Counted from the first letter of the stretch, positions 42,501-52,244 are shown. The stretch is 64,000 nucleotides of DNA from Biomphalaria glabrata (GCF_947242115.1 NC_074728.1:4584701-4648700), one strand, 5' to 3'. Notes: generated by a model not told the origin, from the letters alone. A program made the numbers and translations.

Positions 42501-45293
42501 CATGTTAATCAGTGTTAAGTCGCTGGTTTTTCTGGCTGATTCAGGCAACCCATTCCACTCTCTAATGACGCAGAACAGAGGATGCATATTATAATATTAG
42601 CCTAACTAAGTTAAATAGTATTTTTGATATGCTCTAGTTTGATCTGTAAAAAAAAAAAAACAACTTTCAATATGCCCTAGTGCTTTTTTTTAATTCACTT
42701 AATGTAGTCATCATTATGGGGATTTCGTTATATTAATTATTACACCTAGATATTTTTGCGTGTTTGAAGTTTAACATGAATACAATGAGTAATTTGTTTC
42801 ACCTTTTTTTTTTGGTTACTCTTTATTGTTGGCATTTTTCTGGGTGGATAGACATGTTCCAGTTAGATTTTCATGTCTGTAATTTTCTTGATTCCTTTTG
42901 CATTATTTTAGTATCTTATGTCGTTTTTATAGGTATATGTATTTTGCAATCGTCTGCAAATAATCTAACTTTTGTCCCTGAACTAATGCAATTAGGTAGT
43001 TTATTTATAAACATTAGAAAAAGTAGTGTGCTAAAGACTGTTCCTTGGTGTACTGCTGAGTTTACTATAGTTGGTTTTGATTGGGAGCCATTTTGGGAGC
43101 CATTTATTATAACAGTTCGTTCTTTCCCTGTAAAGAAATTCTGAATCAATTAATGTAATGAGCAAGCAATGTCAAAGTATTTTAACTTTTCTAGCTAGCT
43201 AAGGTGGTGAACTTTGTCAAATGACTTTCCTACACTCTATGACTTTCCCACACTCTATGACTTTCCCACACTCTATGACTTTCCTACACTCTATGACTTT
43301 CCCACACTCTATGACTTTCCCACACTCTATGACTTTCCTACACTCTATGACTTTCCTACACTCTATGACTTTCCTACACTCTATGACTTTCCCACACTCT
43401 ATGACTTTCCCACACTCTATGACTTTCCCCCACTCTATGACTTTCCTACACTCTATAACTTTCCTACACTCTATGACTTTCCCACACTCTATGACTTTCC
43501 CACACTCTATGACTTTCCTACACTCTATGACTTTCCCACACTCTATGACTTTCCTACACTCTATGACTTTCCTACACTCTATAACTTTCCTACACTCTAT
43601 GACTTTCCCACACTCTATGACTTTCCCACACTCTATGACTTTCCCACACTCTATGACTTTCCTACACTCTATGACTTTCCTACACTCTATGACTTTCCCA
43701 CACTCTATGACTTTCCTACACTCTATGACTTTCCCACACTCTATGACTTTCCCACACTCTATGACTTTCCTACACTCTATGACTTTCCCACACTCTATGA
43801 CTTTCCTACACTCTATAACTTTCCTACACTCTATGACTTTCCTACACTCTATGACTTTCCTACACTCTATGACTTTCCCACACTCTATGACTTTCCCACA
43901 CTCTATGACTTTCCTACACTCTATGACTTTCCTACACTCTATAACTTTCCTACACTCTATGACTTTCCCACACTCTATGACTTTCCTACACTCTATAACT
44001 TTCCTACACTCTATGACTTTCCCACACTCTATGACTTTCCTACACTCTATGACTTTCCTACACTCTATGACTTTCCTACACTCTATGACTTTCCTTAGGC
44101 TTCTCTATTCAATCTATATTATAGTTTGACTGTAACCCCGCACCTACCTTTTTTTTTCGTTCAGTTTTCCTTTTTTTTTTCATTTTTACAACCTTTAATA
44201 CAAGCAATGTACTGTCTAAGACACCACATACATTTATTTATACTATAAGATTCAGGCATAGAGAATAAAATACATTTTCCGAAAACCCCAATTAAATGTA
44301 CTCCTTTCTACAATAATTTTGTTCCCCTGGTAATCAAATCATTAAATCGAAACAATCTTATATAAACTTTGTCACATGTAAATTATGAGTGAGTCTGGTG
44401 TGAATGTACATTTTGGTTTCTTATAGTTAAAATGTTTTTTGTTTGGTGTAATGCACAAATTGTAAGACAAATTTCCATATGGACAATAAAGATTATTATT
44501 ATTATTATTTTAAAATATCAATTTACATCAATTTCGTTTTATTTATAGTAATAGTTTATCTTACTTCTTTTCAATGTTGTGAAATAACAATAGATCTAGA
44601 TTTATCTTTTTAACGCTATTAGGATTTTAGGATTGTGTTTTTAATCAGCGTAATCACAAAACACTTTTCAGATTTGGAATCTATGTAAAGCATCTGGTCA
44701 ATTTGAAACAATTTATCTACATTCTTTACTGATAGGAAACACAATCAATTAGTTAATTAATTGTTGATGATAAATTATTTTGTTTGATATGTAAATAAGG
44801 GGAATAATGATTTATGGTGTAAGAGATGTTGGTATATTTATGATTTTATTCCCATCATTAAGATTCGACACGCCGTTCTCCAACTTTACATGCTCGGATC
44901 ATGTTCGAATTTTGCAAAATTATACATAGGTCATGATAATACACGAATCATTCCAATAGTTTAACCATTTAGCTAATTATTTAGAGCTAATTAATTAATT
45001 TTGTTTTATGTAGCAGAAAGGGAGCCAAACCCTGTCATTTTCATATAAACAGCAGTAATTTGCAGTTCTCTGCCCTTACATAAGCTGTTTTAAAAAAAAA
45101 TTTTTTTTTTTTATTTTTTTTTTTTGTGCTTGTTTAATATTTTGCTTCTTTTGTCCTTACAGAAGCTCAGGAAATGACAAACCTGCTAAACCCTGTCGAT
45201 TGCGTGGCGTATATGGTTCCTTTTTCCACACACGTAGCTAGACATTGCTTTGCAAAGTTGCCTTCATTTTGTGAAGTTAAAAGTGCAATGTGA
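35176..45293 (+). CDS. C-type lectin gene 1 (four exons, 169 aa, secreted)
   Basis: Exons 35176-35224, 38471-38626, 39883-40056, 45163-45293; coding sum 510 nt, all introns phase 1, consensus GT/AG. Exon 1 is a signal peptide (MKCLQLQLVYLGLVIF). Exons 2-4 make one C-type lectin-like domain: cysteines in CAKFRF, KCLKW and SFCE, the WVGL box with YRWTDDG, and the last-exon cysteine pair in DCVAY ... HCF ... FCE. QPD/EPN and WND calcium-sugar motifs are absent, so calcium-dependent sugar binding is doubtful. Probably a haemolymph or mucus protein. AACATTTAG 12-20 bp before the ATG may be an acceptor for a 5' UTR exon. Paralogue at 52196-59247. Introns hold a solo LTR, an OTU-like fossil, MITE, SINE, LINE and long arrays. 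Confidence 0.85.
35723..36465 (-). mobile_element. Solo LTR (fossil), about 743 bp
   Basis: Starts TGTTACGAATCTC, is much richer in GC than its flanks, and is bounded by TATAT on both sides (35718-35722 and 36466-36470), a 5-bp target duplication. CTTATATAGGG on plus is a TATA box on minus. It interrupts a dispersed repeat whose unbroken copy is at 37860-38060. No internal coding part is left. It lies in intron 1 of lectin 1. Confidence 0.6.
36697..36905. mobile_element. hAT-like MITE
   Basis: GCGGTTCTCAACCTTTTAAG at the left and GCGACCCACAGGTTGGGAAC at the right; C run inside. Same family as 6518-6712. Intron 1 of lectin 1. Confidence 0.65.
37335..37790 (+). pseudogene. OTU-like cysteine protease fragment
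   Basis: Translated pieces FNVVEIPASGNCSFLSVAYF, then REMAVSFVCEHCDNYGDAL and VNTSGVYGGEQSFAQTQSF. GNCSFLSVAYF corresponds to the catalytic DGNCFFRS box of OTU proteases (Asp replaced by Ser) and the Y...GVYGGE block to the later OTU core. The frame is interrupted, and the end with the catalytic His is not evident. OTU genes occur as host deubiquitinases and as cargo of mobile elements; which this was cannot be told. It lies in intron 1 of lectin 1. Confidence 0.55.
37860..38060 (+). repeat. Dispersed repeat (partner interrupted at 35585-36510)
   Basis: CACGGATCTTAAAAACGGCTC, GTTGATGTATATTGCC and ACATCGGTTTTGAAAGGAC are matched by CACGGATCTCAAAAACGGCTC, GCTGATGTATATCGCT and, beyond the solo LTR, ACATCGGTTTTGAAAGGAC. 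Confidence 0.55.
38471..38626 (+). CDS. Lectin 1 exon 2: N-terminal part of lectin domain
   Basis: Acceptor ACCATTTCAG, donor GTGAAG/GTATTA. Encodes KCAKFRFQIISYRSATKCLK and ends AVSFCE. RSATKCL and CE are identical in lectin 2. Confidence 0.85.
38640..39410. mobile_element. SINE family A split by a LINE insertion
   Basis: SINE head 38640-38760 (plus; GTGGTCACGTTGTAAAGCGA, GGGTTTGAATCCC, GACTGGGATTTTGAA). LINE 3' fragment 38760-39245 on minus with SLVMATFLYACESWTL, MEWRCYRRILGI and AIGPHDDLLTIVKKHKFKM. SINE tail 39250-39410 (plus). CCCCTAAGTCC and CCCCTGAGTCC flank the LINE like an 11-bp target duplication. All in intron 2 of lectin 1, starting some 14 bp after exon 2. Confidence 0.7.
39510..39630. 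repeat. (CTAT)n microsatellite
   Basis: Pure CTAT units for about 85 bp, then CTAGTAC and mixed CTAT/CGAT units. Intron 2 of lectin 1. Confidence 0.95.
39883..40056 (+). CDS. Lectin 1 exon 3: WVGL core of lectin domain
   Basis: Acceptor TTTTTTTGAAG, donor TTTA/GTAAAT. Encodes LLANFKTDDELALA, WQFWVGLTDLQREGVYRW and DDGSY...DLDQIF. A polypyrimidine array begins about 20 bp after the donor. Confidence 0.88.
40078..41035. repeat. Polypyrimidine array, about 950 bp
   Basis: Nearly only C and T on plus, with a higher-order unit CTCTCTTTCGCTCTCTCTTT / CACTTTCTCTTT about 32 bp long repeated many times. The 223-codon open frame is a repeat artefact. Starts just inside intron 3 of lectin 1; lectin 2 has a similar tract in the same place. 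Confidence 0.93.
41036..42409. other. Lectin 1 intron 3, AT-rich with small repeats
   Basis: Imperfect copies (about four) of GCTATTTAGTGATATGTACTAAA at 41625-41785 and a minus family S copy at 42120-42320 (GAGATGGGGTGTGGGGGGAAA, CAGGCTGAGTTGACATAAGC). Nothing coding. Confidence 0.45.
42410..42595 (-). mobile_element. LINE 3' end copy
   Basis: CTTATCTTATATTTTATAGACGTTA and GCTGATTCAGGCAACCCATTCC match the minus view of the 60800-61425 family. Intron 3 of lectin 1. Confidence 0.55.
42690..43212 (-). mobile_element. LINE reverse transcriptase fragment
   Basis: Minus frame: GKSFDKVHHL, LIQNFFTGKERTVIINGS, VHQGTVFSTLLFLMFINKLP and VRLFADDCKIH, then NWNMSIHPEKCQ. These are RT blocks with the FADD catalytic motif and the (K)xFDxVxH block. 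Stops are present. The array at 43220 begins directly at the KxFDxV block. Jockey/CR1-like by look. Confidence 0.75.
43220..44097. repeat. 18-bp minisatellite, about 48 copies, seeded in a LINE RT
   Basis: Unit TATGACTTTCCYACACTC with C/T and rare G/A variation, no length change seen. Two plus frames are open across all of it (DFPTLY and HSMTFL repeats). The first unit reads, on minus, into GGAAAG-TCATTTGACAAAGTT of the LINE RT. Confidence 0.93.
44098..45162. other. Lectin 1 intron 3, right part
   Basis: Contains a LINE 3' tail at about 44385-44510 (ATTGTAAGACAAATTTCCAT then ATGGACAATAAAG and (ATT)n, plus) and the pyrimidine run before exon 4. No gene. Confidence 0.45.
45163..45293 (+). CDS. 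Lectin 1 exon 4: end of lectin domain
   Basis: Acceptor TTGTCCTTACAG. Encodes AQEMTNLLNPVDCVAYM, HVARHCF and LPSFCEVKSAM, then TGA. Four of these blocks line up with lectin 2 exon 4. AATAAA follows at 45418. Confidence 0.88.
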
Positions 45294-46018
45294 AGAGTTC
45301 CTGATAATCTTTCTGTTTGTGGATCTATGTGTGGCTTAAAACAATTGTTTTGGCCAGCGTCATGGAACAACATTACATTTGCTTTTCATTTGAAATTTAA
45401 AATAATATCAAACTTAGAATAAAATTTATAAAAAAAAAATGACTATGTTAAGTGGCAAGTATATAAGTGAGTTCGATGTATTTTGCTCGAATCTTTTACA
45501 CTGCAACCAAAATCTTAACGCCATTCCCTTAGTCAACTAAGTCTTAATCCTAATCTTTATTTAGACCACGTATGTGATTGTAACGGTATTCGCCACATTT
45601 GAACTATAATGATAATACTTTATTTTAAAAAGGAGTGGATTGTATGGCTGAGCTTGGGTATCTGTCAAAAAGGGCTCAAATTATTTAAATAAGATTTGAC
45701 TCGACCTGAGCTGCGTTTCCAGCATGGAAACCGTTGTCGAGGTCCTTTGTGTCCACCGAGCATTGTGATATTATGATTATTTCTATTATATATTTATGAA
45801 TTGTGTTTGAAGACATTGCTTGCGTGAAAATATAAAACAACTAAAATACACTGAAAAAACTTCTAGACTTCTTTTTTCTTTCTTTTGAAGAGCTCCTTCT
45901 AAACATTAATTCAATAATTCATACTATAGTATTACTTGACATATATTCTTACACAACAATGTCGATTAGTGACATATAATATATAAAGCAGAAAGTAAGG
46001 TGCATGTATGTATGTAAG
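45294..46018. other. 3' flank of lectin 1
   Basis: Apart from the poly(A) signal nothing is recognised; a small dispersed repeat (TATAAAGCAGAAAGTAAGGTGCATG) ends it. Confidence 0.35.
45418..45423 (+). terminator. Poly(A) signal of lectin 1
   Basis: AATAAA 125 bp after the stop codon. Confidence 0.55.
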
Positions 46019-46930
46019 CATGGACGTAGCCAGGGGGGAAGGGTTTGCGGGGGTGGAATTTTGTGACTGAGTTTTTGCTTTGATTTTGTTTATTTTAGCT
46101 AACATTTTAATATCAAACCATCACTTGCCAGAGCGGAGCCAAGGGGGGTTTTGGGTTTAAACCCCATTCCAGGTGGTTAGCTATTACCCCCCCCCCCCAT
46201 ACCTCTTCTATAGGACAAACAAACAAAAATTGCAAACGACAATTCCAAGATCATACCTAAGGGGGGGGGTGACTTTTAAAACCCCCTCCGAAATGTTTTT
46301 TTTTACTATAAAACCCACTCTTCATACATCAGTCATCATACATCAGTCATCAGATTCTATGAGCATATCCAAGGAGGGTTTTCATCTATGTACAAAACCC
46401 CTCCAGATGGTTTTGAGTTTGAAACCCCCTCCAGCGGGGTTTAAAGCTAAATACAAACTTTCATTTTTTAAAAAAATTACACACTCAAAATGCTATGAGC
46501 ATAGCCAAGGGGAGATTTAAATTTAAACCTCGGGGGGGGGGGGGGGAGAAGGAAGATTTGGAAGCTAAAAACCACACTCTTCAGTATAAAAAAGCAAATT
46601 ACACACTCAAAATTCTATTAACACATCCAAGGGCGGTTTTAAGTTTAAACCTCCCCCTTCCATAGGGCTTTAAGTTTAAAACCCCTTCAGATGTTTTTGA
46701 GCTTAAAATCCCCCTACAGATGGTTTTGGGTTTGAAAACCCCTCTTCAATATTATTCTAAAGCAAACTACAGTCACCAAATTCTATTAAGGTAGCTAAGA
46801 GGGTTTTGAGTTTGTTACAAAAAAAATTTAGATTCATACCCCCCAACAGATGGTTTTGACGACATAACTTCTTTTTTCGATATAAAATCTAAAGCAAACT
46901 AGAGTCACAAAATTCAAAGAGCGTAGCTAA
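46019..46930. repeat. Imperfect array of G- and C-run modules
   Basis: Modules of about 90-130 bp repeat with ATTCTATGAGCATA-CCAAGG, GGTTTT-AGTTTAAA, CCCCCTCCAGATGGTTTTGAG and AAGCAAACTA-AGTCACAAAATTC. At least six can be traced, with much divergence. The left edge GACGTAGCCAGGGGGG resembles the MITE end at 2429. Confidence 0.55.
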
Positions 46931-46977
46931 GAGTGGTTACAAATTTCTACCAGTCACTTGGCTCAGTTAAAAAAGCA

Positions 46978-47312
46978 GTGAATAGCATAGTGAATAGCAT
47001 AGTGAATAGCATAGTGAGTAGCATAGTGAATAGCATAGTGAATAGCATAGTGAATAGCATAGTGAGTAGAATAGTGAATAGCATAGTGAATAGCATAGTG
47101 AATAGCATAGTGAATAGCATAGTGAATAGCATAGTGAATAGCATAGTGAGTAGCATAGTGAGTAGAATAGTGAATAGCATAGTGAATAGCATAGTGAATA
47201 GCATAGTGAATTGCATAGTGAATAGCATAGTGAATAGCATTGTGAATAGCATAGTGAGTAGCACAGTGAGTAGCATAGTGAATAGCATAGTGAATAGCAT
47301 AGTGAATAGCAT
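46978..47312. repeat. 12-bp minisatellite, about 28 copies
   Basis: Unit ATAGTGAATAGC with A/G changes. Open on plus (SIVN repeats) and minus (MLFT repeats). A repeat artefact, not a gene. Confidence 0.93.
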
Positions 47313-47334
47313 AGAAGTCATCTGCCGAAATTGA

Positions 47335-47592
47335 AAAAGGACTAAATGTGGCTCAACAAAAATTGCTAAAACGGATTTTAGGAGTCAGTTATAGAGATTG
47401 GGTCTCAATCAAAGAAATCCTATGTCGAACTGGGAATCGAACACTTAGTGAGGTTGTGACAGAGCGTCGATTTAGGTTTGCGGGACATTTTTTACCACAA
47501 TATAAATCACGCATACCAAGAGTTGGGATGACATGGACATATCTTATCTTATCTTATATGATCCAGACGTTGCTTCAAAAAAGAAGATGATT
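47335..47592. mobile_element. Two LINE remnants
   Basis: 47335-47535 (plus): LLKRILGVSYRDWVSIKEIL, then RTLSEVVTERRFRFAGHF, a C-terminal LINE segment. 47542-47592 (minus): tail ATCTTATCTTATCTTATATG with CAGACGTTGCTTC of the 60800-61425 family. Confidence 0.6.
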
Positions 47593-47904
47593 TGTTAACT
47601 ATCTATCTTTTAAGAACTGGGACACAGACCTATGAAGTTTACAATAAATCAATGAATAGTTATTACAGTTTTAAAGAAAAAAGTGATTTAATGATTTTAA
47701 AAAAATGAAAAGGAGAGAAAATTAAGTATTCATAAAAATATAACGACATAACGTCTGTATTATATAAGTTATGATAGAATAATGACTTACATAAGTAAAT
47801 ACATTATGACATAAGTATATTATTATATGGGTGCAAATATTAGTACATTATTATATGCATACAAATATTTGTTCAATAGTTTTTTGTGCATATCTGAGAC
47901 AAAA

Positions 47905-48092
47905 AAAAAATTCGCTGCCGATGACAGACGAAGACGGCGAAAAGAAATGCTAAATCGGACAATGGTTATGCTTGTCGTGGCTGTGGCTAAATATGTAGGT
48001 CACAGCTGAGGTTGCGCAGCCACAGGAAATATTGCATTCCTCACTAATCTTCGGACTCGAAGACAAGCCTTATTATTATTATTATAAATATT
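47905..48092 (+). mobile_element. LINE C-terminal finger and tail
   Basis: CGCTGCCGATGACAGACG, ATGGTTATGCTTGTCG, AAATATGTAGGTCACAGCTG, and ATT tail; the same segment as 1140-1340 and 54118-54270. Confidence 0.6.
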
Positions 48093-48185
48093 AGTACGTT
48101 AGTTTATGCACTTAAACATTAGTATATACGTATAGATATTTGTACATTAGTATATACATATAGATATTTGTACATTAGTATGTCT

Positions 48186-48310
48186 CTGTGGCATTTTACG
48201 TCTCGAGAGACGATCTTTTCTCTTTGCAACTTGTGTGACTAAAGAGGCCAATCCTTGATACAAAGCTGCAATCGCAGGTTGGGCATATATAATCACCATA
48301 TTTAGTCTGT
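48186..48310 (-). mobile_element. LINE C-terminal zinc-finger fragment
   Basis: Minus frame ICPTCDCSFVSRIGLFSHTS followed by CKEKRSSLET and a stop. CxxC...H is the finger that ends several LINE ORF2 proteins. Confidence 0.6.
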
Positions 48311-48825
48311 ACATATAAATATATACGTGCTTCTCATCTGTCAGACTATCTGGAATATTTCTATTTTGACCAGGACATTTGTTGTTCGTGCTTCAGTGAT
48401 AGGCTCGTATTGAAACGTCACTCTCCATATGTAACTGACAGTTTAATTTAAGTTGATTGCGTGCTTGTCATCACAACTTGAGAACCCCCAGAATAGAAGG
48501 GTGCGAAAATATAGTGACGTAAAGAACTACAGGTCTACAGTAATTAAACACAAAATTAATAAGACAAAATAATGGCATTCTTAAAATGATTATATATTGA
48601 TTTTCGCGCTGAGTTTAAGTATTTGGTTAAACATATTCATCAAGTGCACCAGATTAATTTCAAAAAATTTTCATGTTATTATGGGAAGAATGATTCTTAT
48701 TACCCGAGGTATCCACTCATACATAATATAAGATTGAGTTGTACTTTTAATAATCTACTCACAAATAGCAGGGAATAGTAGTTTAGTTTATGTTATCTTA
48801 GCATAAGGCAATGTTTGTACAATAT
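48311..48825. other. Intergenic, no feature recognised
   Basis: AT-rich; nothing supported on either strand. Confidence 0.3.
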
Positions 48826-48978
48826 TTAAGATGTTTCGGATGTTCCGTCAGATTTGAAGATTATTTATTTACTAGTCCAAACCTCGGCGGTGGATAGGGG
48901 CGGGCAGGGTTCGAATCCGGGACCATCGACAAGTCCGAACGACAGCCCAGGGCGCAAACCGTACGACCAGGCAGCCAT
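48826..48978 (-). mobile_element. SINE family B copy
   Basis: On minus: TATGGCTGCCTGGTCGTACG, GGATTCGAACCCTGCCCG, TTTGGACTAG. See 4085-4256. Confidence 0.6.
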
Positions 48979-49644
48979 ATACTGCACTCTTCAACAACCT
49001 CTAGGTTTCAAAGCAACTCTTGCATATGTTCGAGTCCAAAGAATGAGGAGGTATTTAGAATTGAGACAACAGTTATATACTTGAAACTCAGTCTTGTCTA
49101 CTGTCACTCCGTTAGTGCTAAAATAATGAAATATATTTAATCGCAACTGAGAAGTTATTTTTTGAACAGACAGACTTGGGTTTCTGTCCTGAATGCCTCT
49201 GCGTCTTTATTTGGACTGCGCCATGAGTTTATTCGCGATTTTTCGAGACATCCTAATGCGTCAGCCAAAATAGAGGTACTTCTTTTATTCTAGTAGTCGC
49301 AGACCTTTTTCGAAAATTGAGAGGTTATAGCATCTCAAGTGCCTTTTCAGGCTTCACGCTATTTTTAAATTTAAATTTGGCTTCCGAACAGAGAGTCCTG
49401 GAATTGAATTTTAGTTTAGACTAGGATTTAGACTGGGATTTTGAATTTTGGGATCTTTAGGCCGCCTCTGAGTGCACCTAGATCTAATAGATACATGACT
49501 GAGGTTGTTTGCCAGAGACAATGGACAACATCTAGGAAGTATTTCTAAGGGGCAAGGGTAAAAAGAAATGTTTTATTAATTCTTGAACTGCGCTTTAGCT
49601 AATTGTTAGCGATGTTTTGGTTATTTGTTTATTTAGAGTGACAG
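48979..49644. other. Intergenic with a partial SINE
   Basis: 49373-49520 carries SINE family A blocks (TTGGCTTCCGAAC, GACTGGGATTTTGAATTTTGG, CTCTGAGTGCACC). The rest is unassigned. Confidence 0.4.
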
Positions 49645-49845
49645 TCCGTGGAAGTCCGTGTCAGGGAAGTTTGAGTCGGTAGATCACAGTCCGTGGAAGT
49701 CCGTGTCAGGGAAGTTTGAGTCGGTAGATCACAGTCCGTGGTAGTCCGAGTCAGGGAAGTTTGAGTCGGTAGATCACAGTCCGTGGTAGTCCGTGTCAGG
49801 GAAGTTTGAGTCGGTAGATCACAGTCCGTGGTAGTCCGAGTCGGA
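49645..49845. repeat. 45-bp minisatellite, about 4.5 copies
   Basis: Unit AGTCCGTGGAAGTCCGTGTC + AGGGAAGTTTGAGTCGGTAG + ATCAC; the half-unit AGTCCGTG is itself doubled. It sits between two pieces of SINE family A (head 49373-49520, end 49846-49950). Confidence 0.9.
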
Positions 49846-49950
49846 CAGGTGGTTGGTTGTTATGCTTGTTTACCGTGGCCATAGAAACAGATGACCTTTA
49901 CATCATCTGCCCTATAGATCGCAAGTCTGAAAGAGGAACCCTTTTTTAAG
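49846..49950 (+). mobile_element. SINE family A 3' end
   Basis: GTTGGTTGTTATGCTTGTTTACC, GCCATAGAAACAGATGACC, CATCTGCCCTATAGATCGCA. Probably the end of the SINE whose head is at 49373-49520. Confidence 0.55.
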
Positions 49951-50454
49951 AAGTAGCCTCGTGTGTGGTTGTAAATCCCATTTTGAGAAACCGGAAAAGT
50001 GCGGGGGTGGAGTCAAGGAGTAGAAGAATAAAGATTTTTTGCTCTACAGCCATTTACAAACTAGTTGGACATTATAATGATATGTTTAAAATGGAGATTA
50101 CTTATTGATTTTTGTTTTTTTTGTTGTTGTTTTCCAAATCATACATGTAAAAAAAAACAAATTTTATTAAGTACATTACAATAGATCAATACATGAATGA
50201 CATCGTTGTTGTATGTAATAATGGGAACTTTTTTCTTTTTTTCTTATCTATGTGTGTTGTTGTTTTGCTTTTGTTGTTGTTTTTTGTTGTTTTGTTGTTG
50301 TTGTTTTTTTATTTGCAATAAAATCATTGAATAAGTTGGAGTTGTACCTAAAGATCTTCACACTAAAGGTAAGGAGAATTATATTAGTATATGATTGGTT
50401 CATTGTGATAACATACTGGACTCTTCCCTAATCTTAGGACACATAAACAAACCA
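49951..50454. other. Intergenic, simple sequence
   Basis: Poly-T and (TTG)n rich at 50105-50310; no gene. Confidence 0.35.
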
Positions 50455-50615
50455 TGGCTGCCTTTGCGTGCTGTTTGCGCGCTGTAGTATTTTTCGGTCG
50501 TCTTGATGGCCCAGGGTTCAAACCCTTCTCGCTGTCAGCTTTCTGTGTCTTTCGGGAGGTTTGGACTAGGGTGTAGTTTATCTTCAACTCTGAAAGAACA
50601 TACAAAAACATGTGA
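50455..50615 (+). mobile_element. SINE family B copy
   Basis: ATGGCTGCCTTTGCGTGCTG, CAGGGTTCAAACCC, GGGAGGTTTGGACTAGG, AAAAACATGTGA. Confidence 0.65.
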
Positions 50616-50734
50616 GACATTTTATAAAAAAAACGTGCAGATAATCGATTTAAAGAATACTGAAGAGTGCAGTATTTACGTGAAAAAAGTTGTGTTGCTT
50701 TCTAAGATAATTGACCTTGCATTAAAGGAAGTGC

Positions 50735-50985
50735 TTAAAGATAGACAGCTACGCTGGGTAGGGCCTATATCCCATTGTGGGACTACCGTATGCCCAACAC
50801 AGTGCTTTTCGGTGGGCTGAAAGTAGGTAGGCACAACAGAGGTGTTCCCCCGAAATAGCAAGGACCAGTTTGTTTTAACAGATATAGAAAGAGCACCTCT
50901 CAGCAGGCAGGTTCCGAACAAGACTGCTGTGTTCCTCCTTAATCTTAGAACTTTAAGACAAGTTTTATTATTATTATTATTATAT
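50735..50985 (+). mobile_element. LINE C-terminal fragment with (ATT)n tail
   Basis: LRWVGPIS and the GGTAGGCACAACAGAGGTGT-CCCCGAAA block match 880-1130; ends GACAAGTTTTATTATTATT. Confidence 0.6.
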
Positions 50986-51164
50986 TGCAATTTTAACTTT
51001 AGCTAATATATTGATGCTGAGTCTCTGAATGCTCTAATTTTCTAACCAATAGATATATGTTTAAAAAAATATGATTGAGAAATTTAAAGTATAATGTAAA
51101 TAAATACCATTTAAAAACACAAACCACCGGATTAGTCAGCCATTCTTATGTCATGATCTTAAGT

Positions 51165-52090
51165 CAGTCATATTTTTTTACTTGTCTGTCTGTCCGCTAA
51201 AAAGTTTGTGAACTTTATTTCTCCCAAACCCATTCTCGAATCAAGTTGAAATTTTAAAACATTTATTTATTGTACCTAAAAAAATATGAATCAATTTTGA
51301 AATATCAAAAATGTGGGAACAAGAGTCAATACCACAAGACTTTAATGATGCCATAATTGTCCATTTATACCATTGAAAAGAAAACCGCCAAATCTGCGAC
51401 AACCACACAAGAATATCTCTTCTCTCTATTGCTGGAAAAATCCTCGCACGCATCCTACAAAATCGGCATAATATAGAGCATGGTCTATTGCCAGAAAGAA
51501 AATGCGGCTTTAGAATATAGTGTTGAAAGATGGACATGATGTTTGCGGCTTTAGAATATAGTGTTGAAAGATGGACATGATGTTTGCGGCTTTAGAATAT
51601 AGTGTTGAAAGATGGACATGATGTTTGCGGCTTTAGAATATAGTGTTGAAAGATGGACATGATGTTTGCGGCTTTAGAATATAGTGTTGAAAGATGGACA
51701 TGATGTTTGCGGCTTTAGAATATAGTATTGAAAGATGGACATGACGTTTGCGACTTGTCAGCTACGGGAAAAAATGCCAAGAGCAAAATGCTGACCTCTT
51801 CTCCATATATGCTGACCTAAAAAAAAACAGCATTGGACGCTGTTAGCAGACAAGGACTCTGGAAGATTATGTCAAAGAATGGATTTCAACAAAAATTCAT
51901 ATCCATGCTGAAACTATTTGATAGTGGCATGAAGGCTCGTCTTCAGAAAAGTGGAGAACCATCAGAGCCCTTCGAAGTATCAAATGGGATATAACAAGGT
52001 TGTGTCCTAGCACCCACACTGTTCAGTATTATGTTCTCTGCAATTCTGATACATGCATTCACAAATAGAGCTAATGACGAGATAAACAGA
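51165..52090 (+). mobile_element. LINE reverse transcriptase fragment (behind a family S repeat)
   Basis: 51165-51310 is a family S copy. From 51310 plus frames give VPQDF-like IPQDFNDAIIVHLY, TRISLLSIAGKILARIL, LLPERKCGF, then after the array TCQLREKMPRAKC, LDAVSRQGLWKIMSKNGFQ, and QGCVLAPTLFSIMFSAIL. These are RT blocks in order; the frame is broken and the middle is expanded by a 41-bp array. Confidence 0.75.
51487..51764. repeat. 41-bp minisatellite, 6 copies, inside LINE RT sequence
   Basis: Unit GCGGCTTTAGAATATAGTGT + TGAAAGATGGACATGATGTTT. The unit is the LINE segment that codes for CGFR...MDM(M/T)F, and LINE sequence continues on both sides. Copies are almost identical, so the expansion is recent. 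Confidence 0.92.
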
Positions 52091-52195
52091 ACGTAGAGAT
52101 TTGATGGTGGCTAAAAGCTCAAAACTTTGTAATTTAAAGACTTTTTTTTTTTAATTCTCTCATACTTTAGATCTCCTATCCCCCACTGAGAGAAC

Positions 52196-52244
52196 ATGAA
52201 GTACATACAACTACAACTGATATTTCTTAGCTTAGAAATCCTAT
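52196..52244 (+). CDS. Lectin 2 exon 1: signal peptide
   Basis: 49 nt, donor CTAT/GTAAGT. Close match to lectin 1 exon 1 (shared MK-x-x-QLQL core). Confidence 0.85.

Noticed and set aside
43214-44129. Open frames of 294 and 302 codons (DFPTLY and HSMTFL repeats)
   Set aside because: They come only from an 18-bp stop-free repeat unit; no start context, splice signals or domain.
46933-47334. Frames of SIVN (plus) and MLFT (minus) repeats
   Set aside because: 12-bp tandem array without stops; both strands open, typical artefact.
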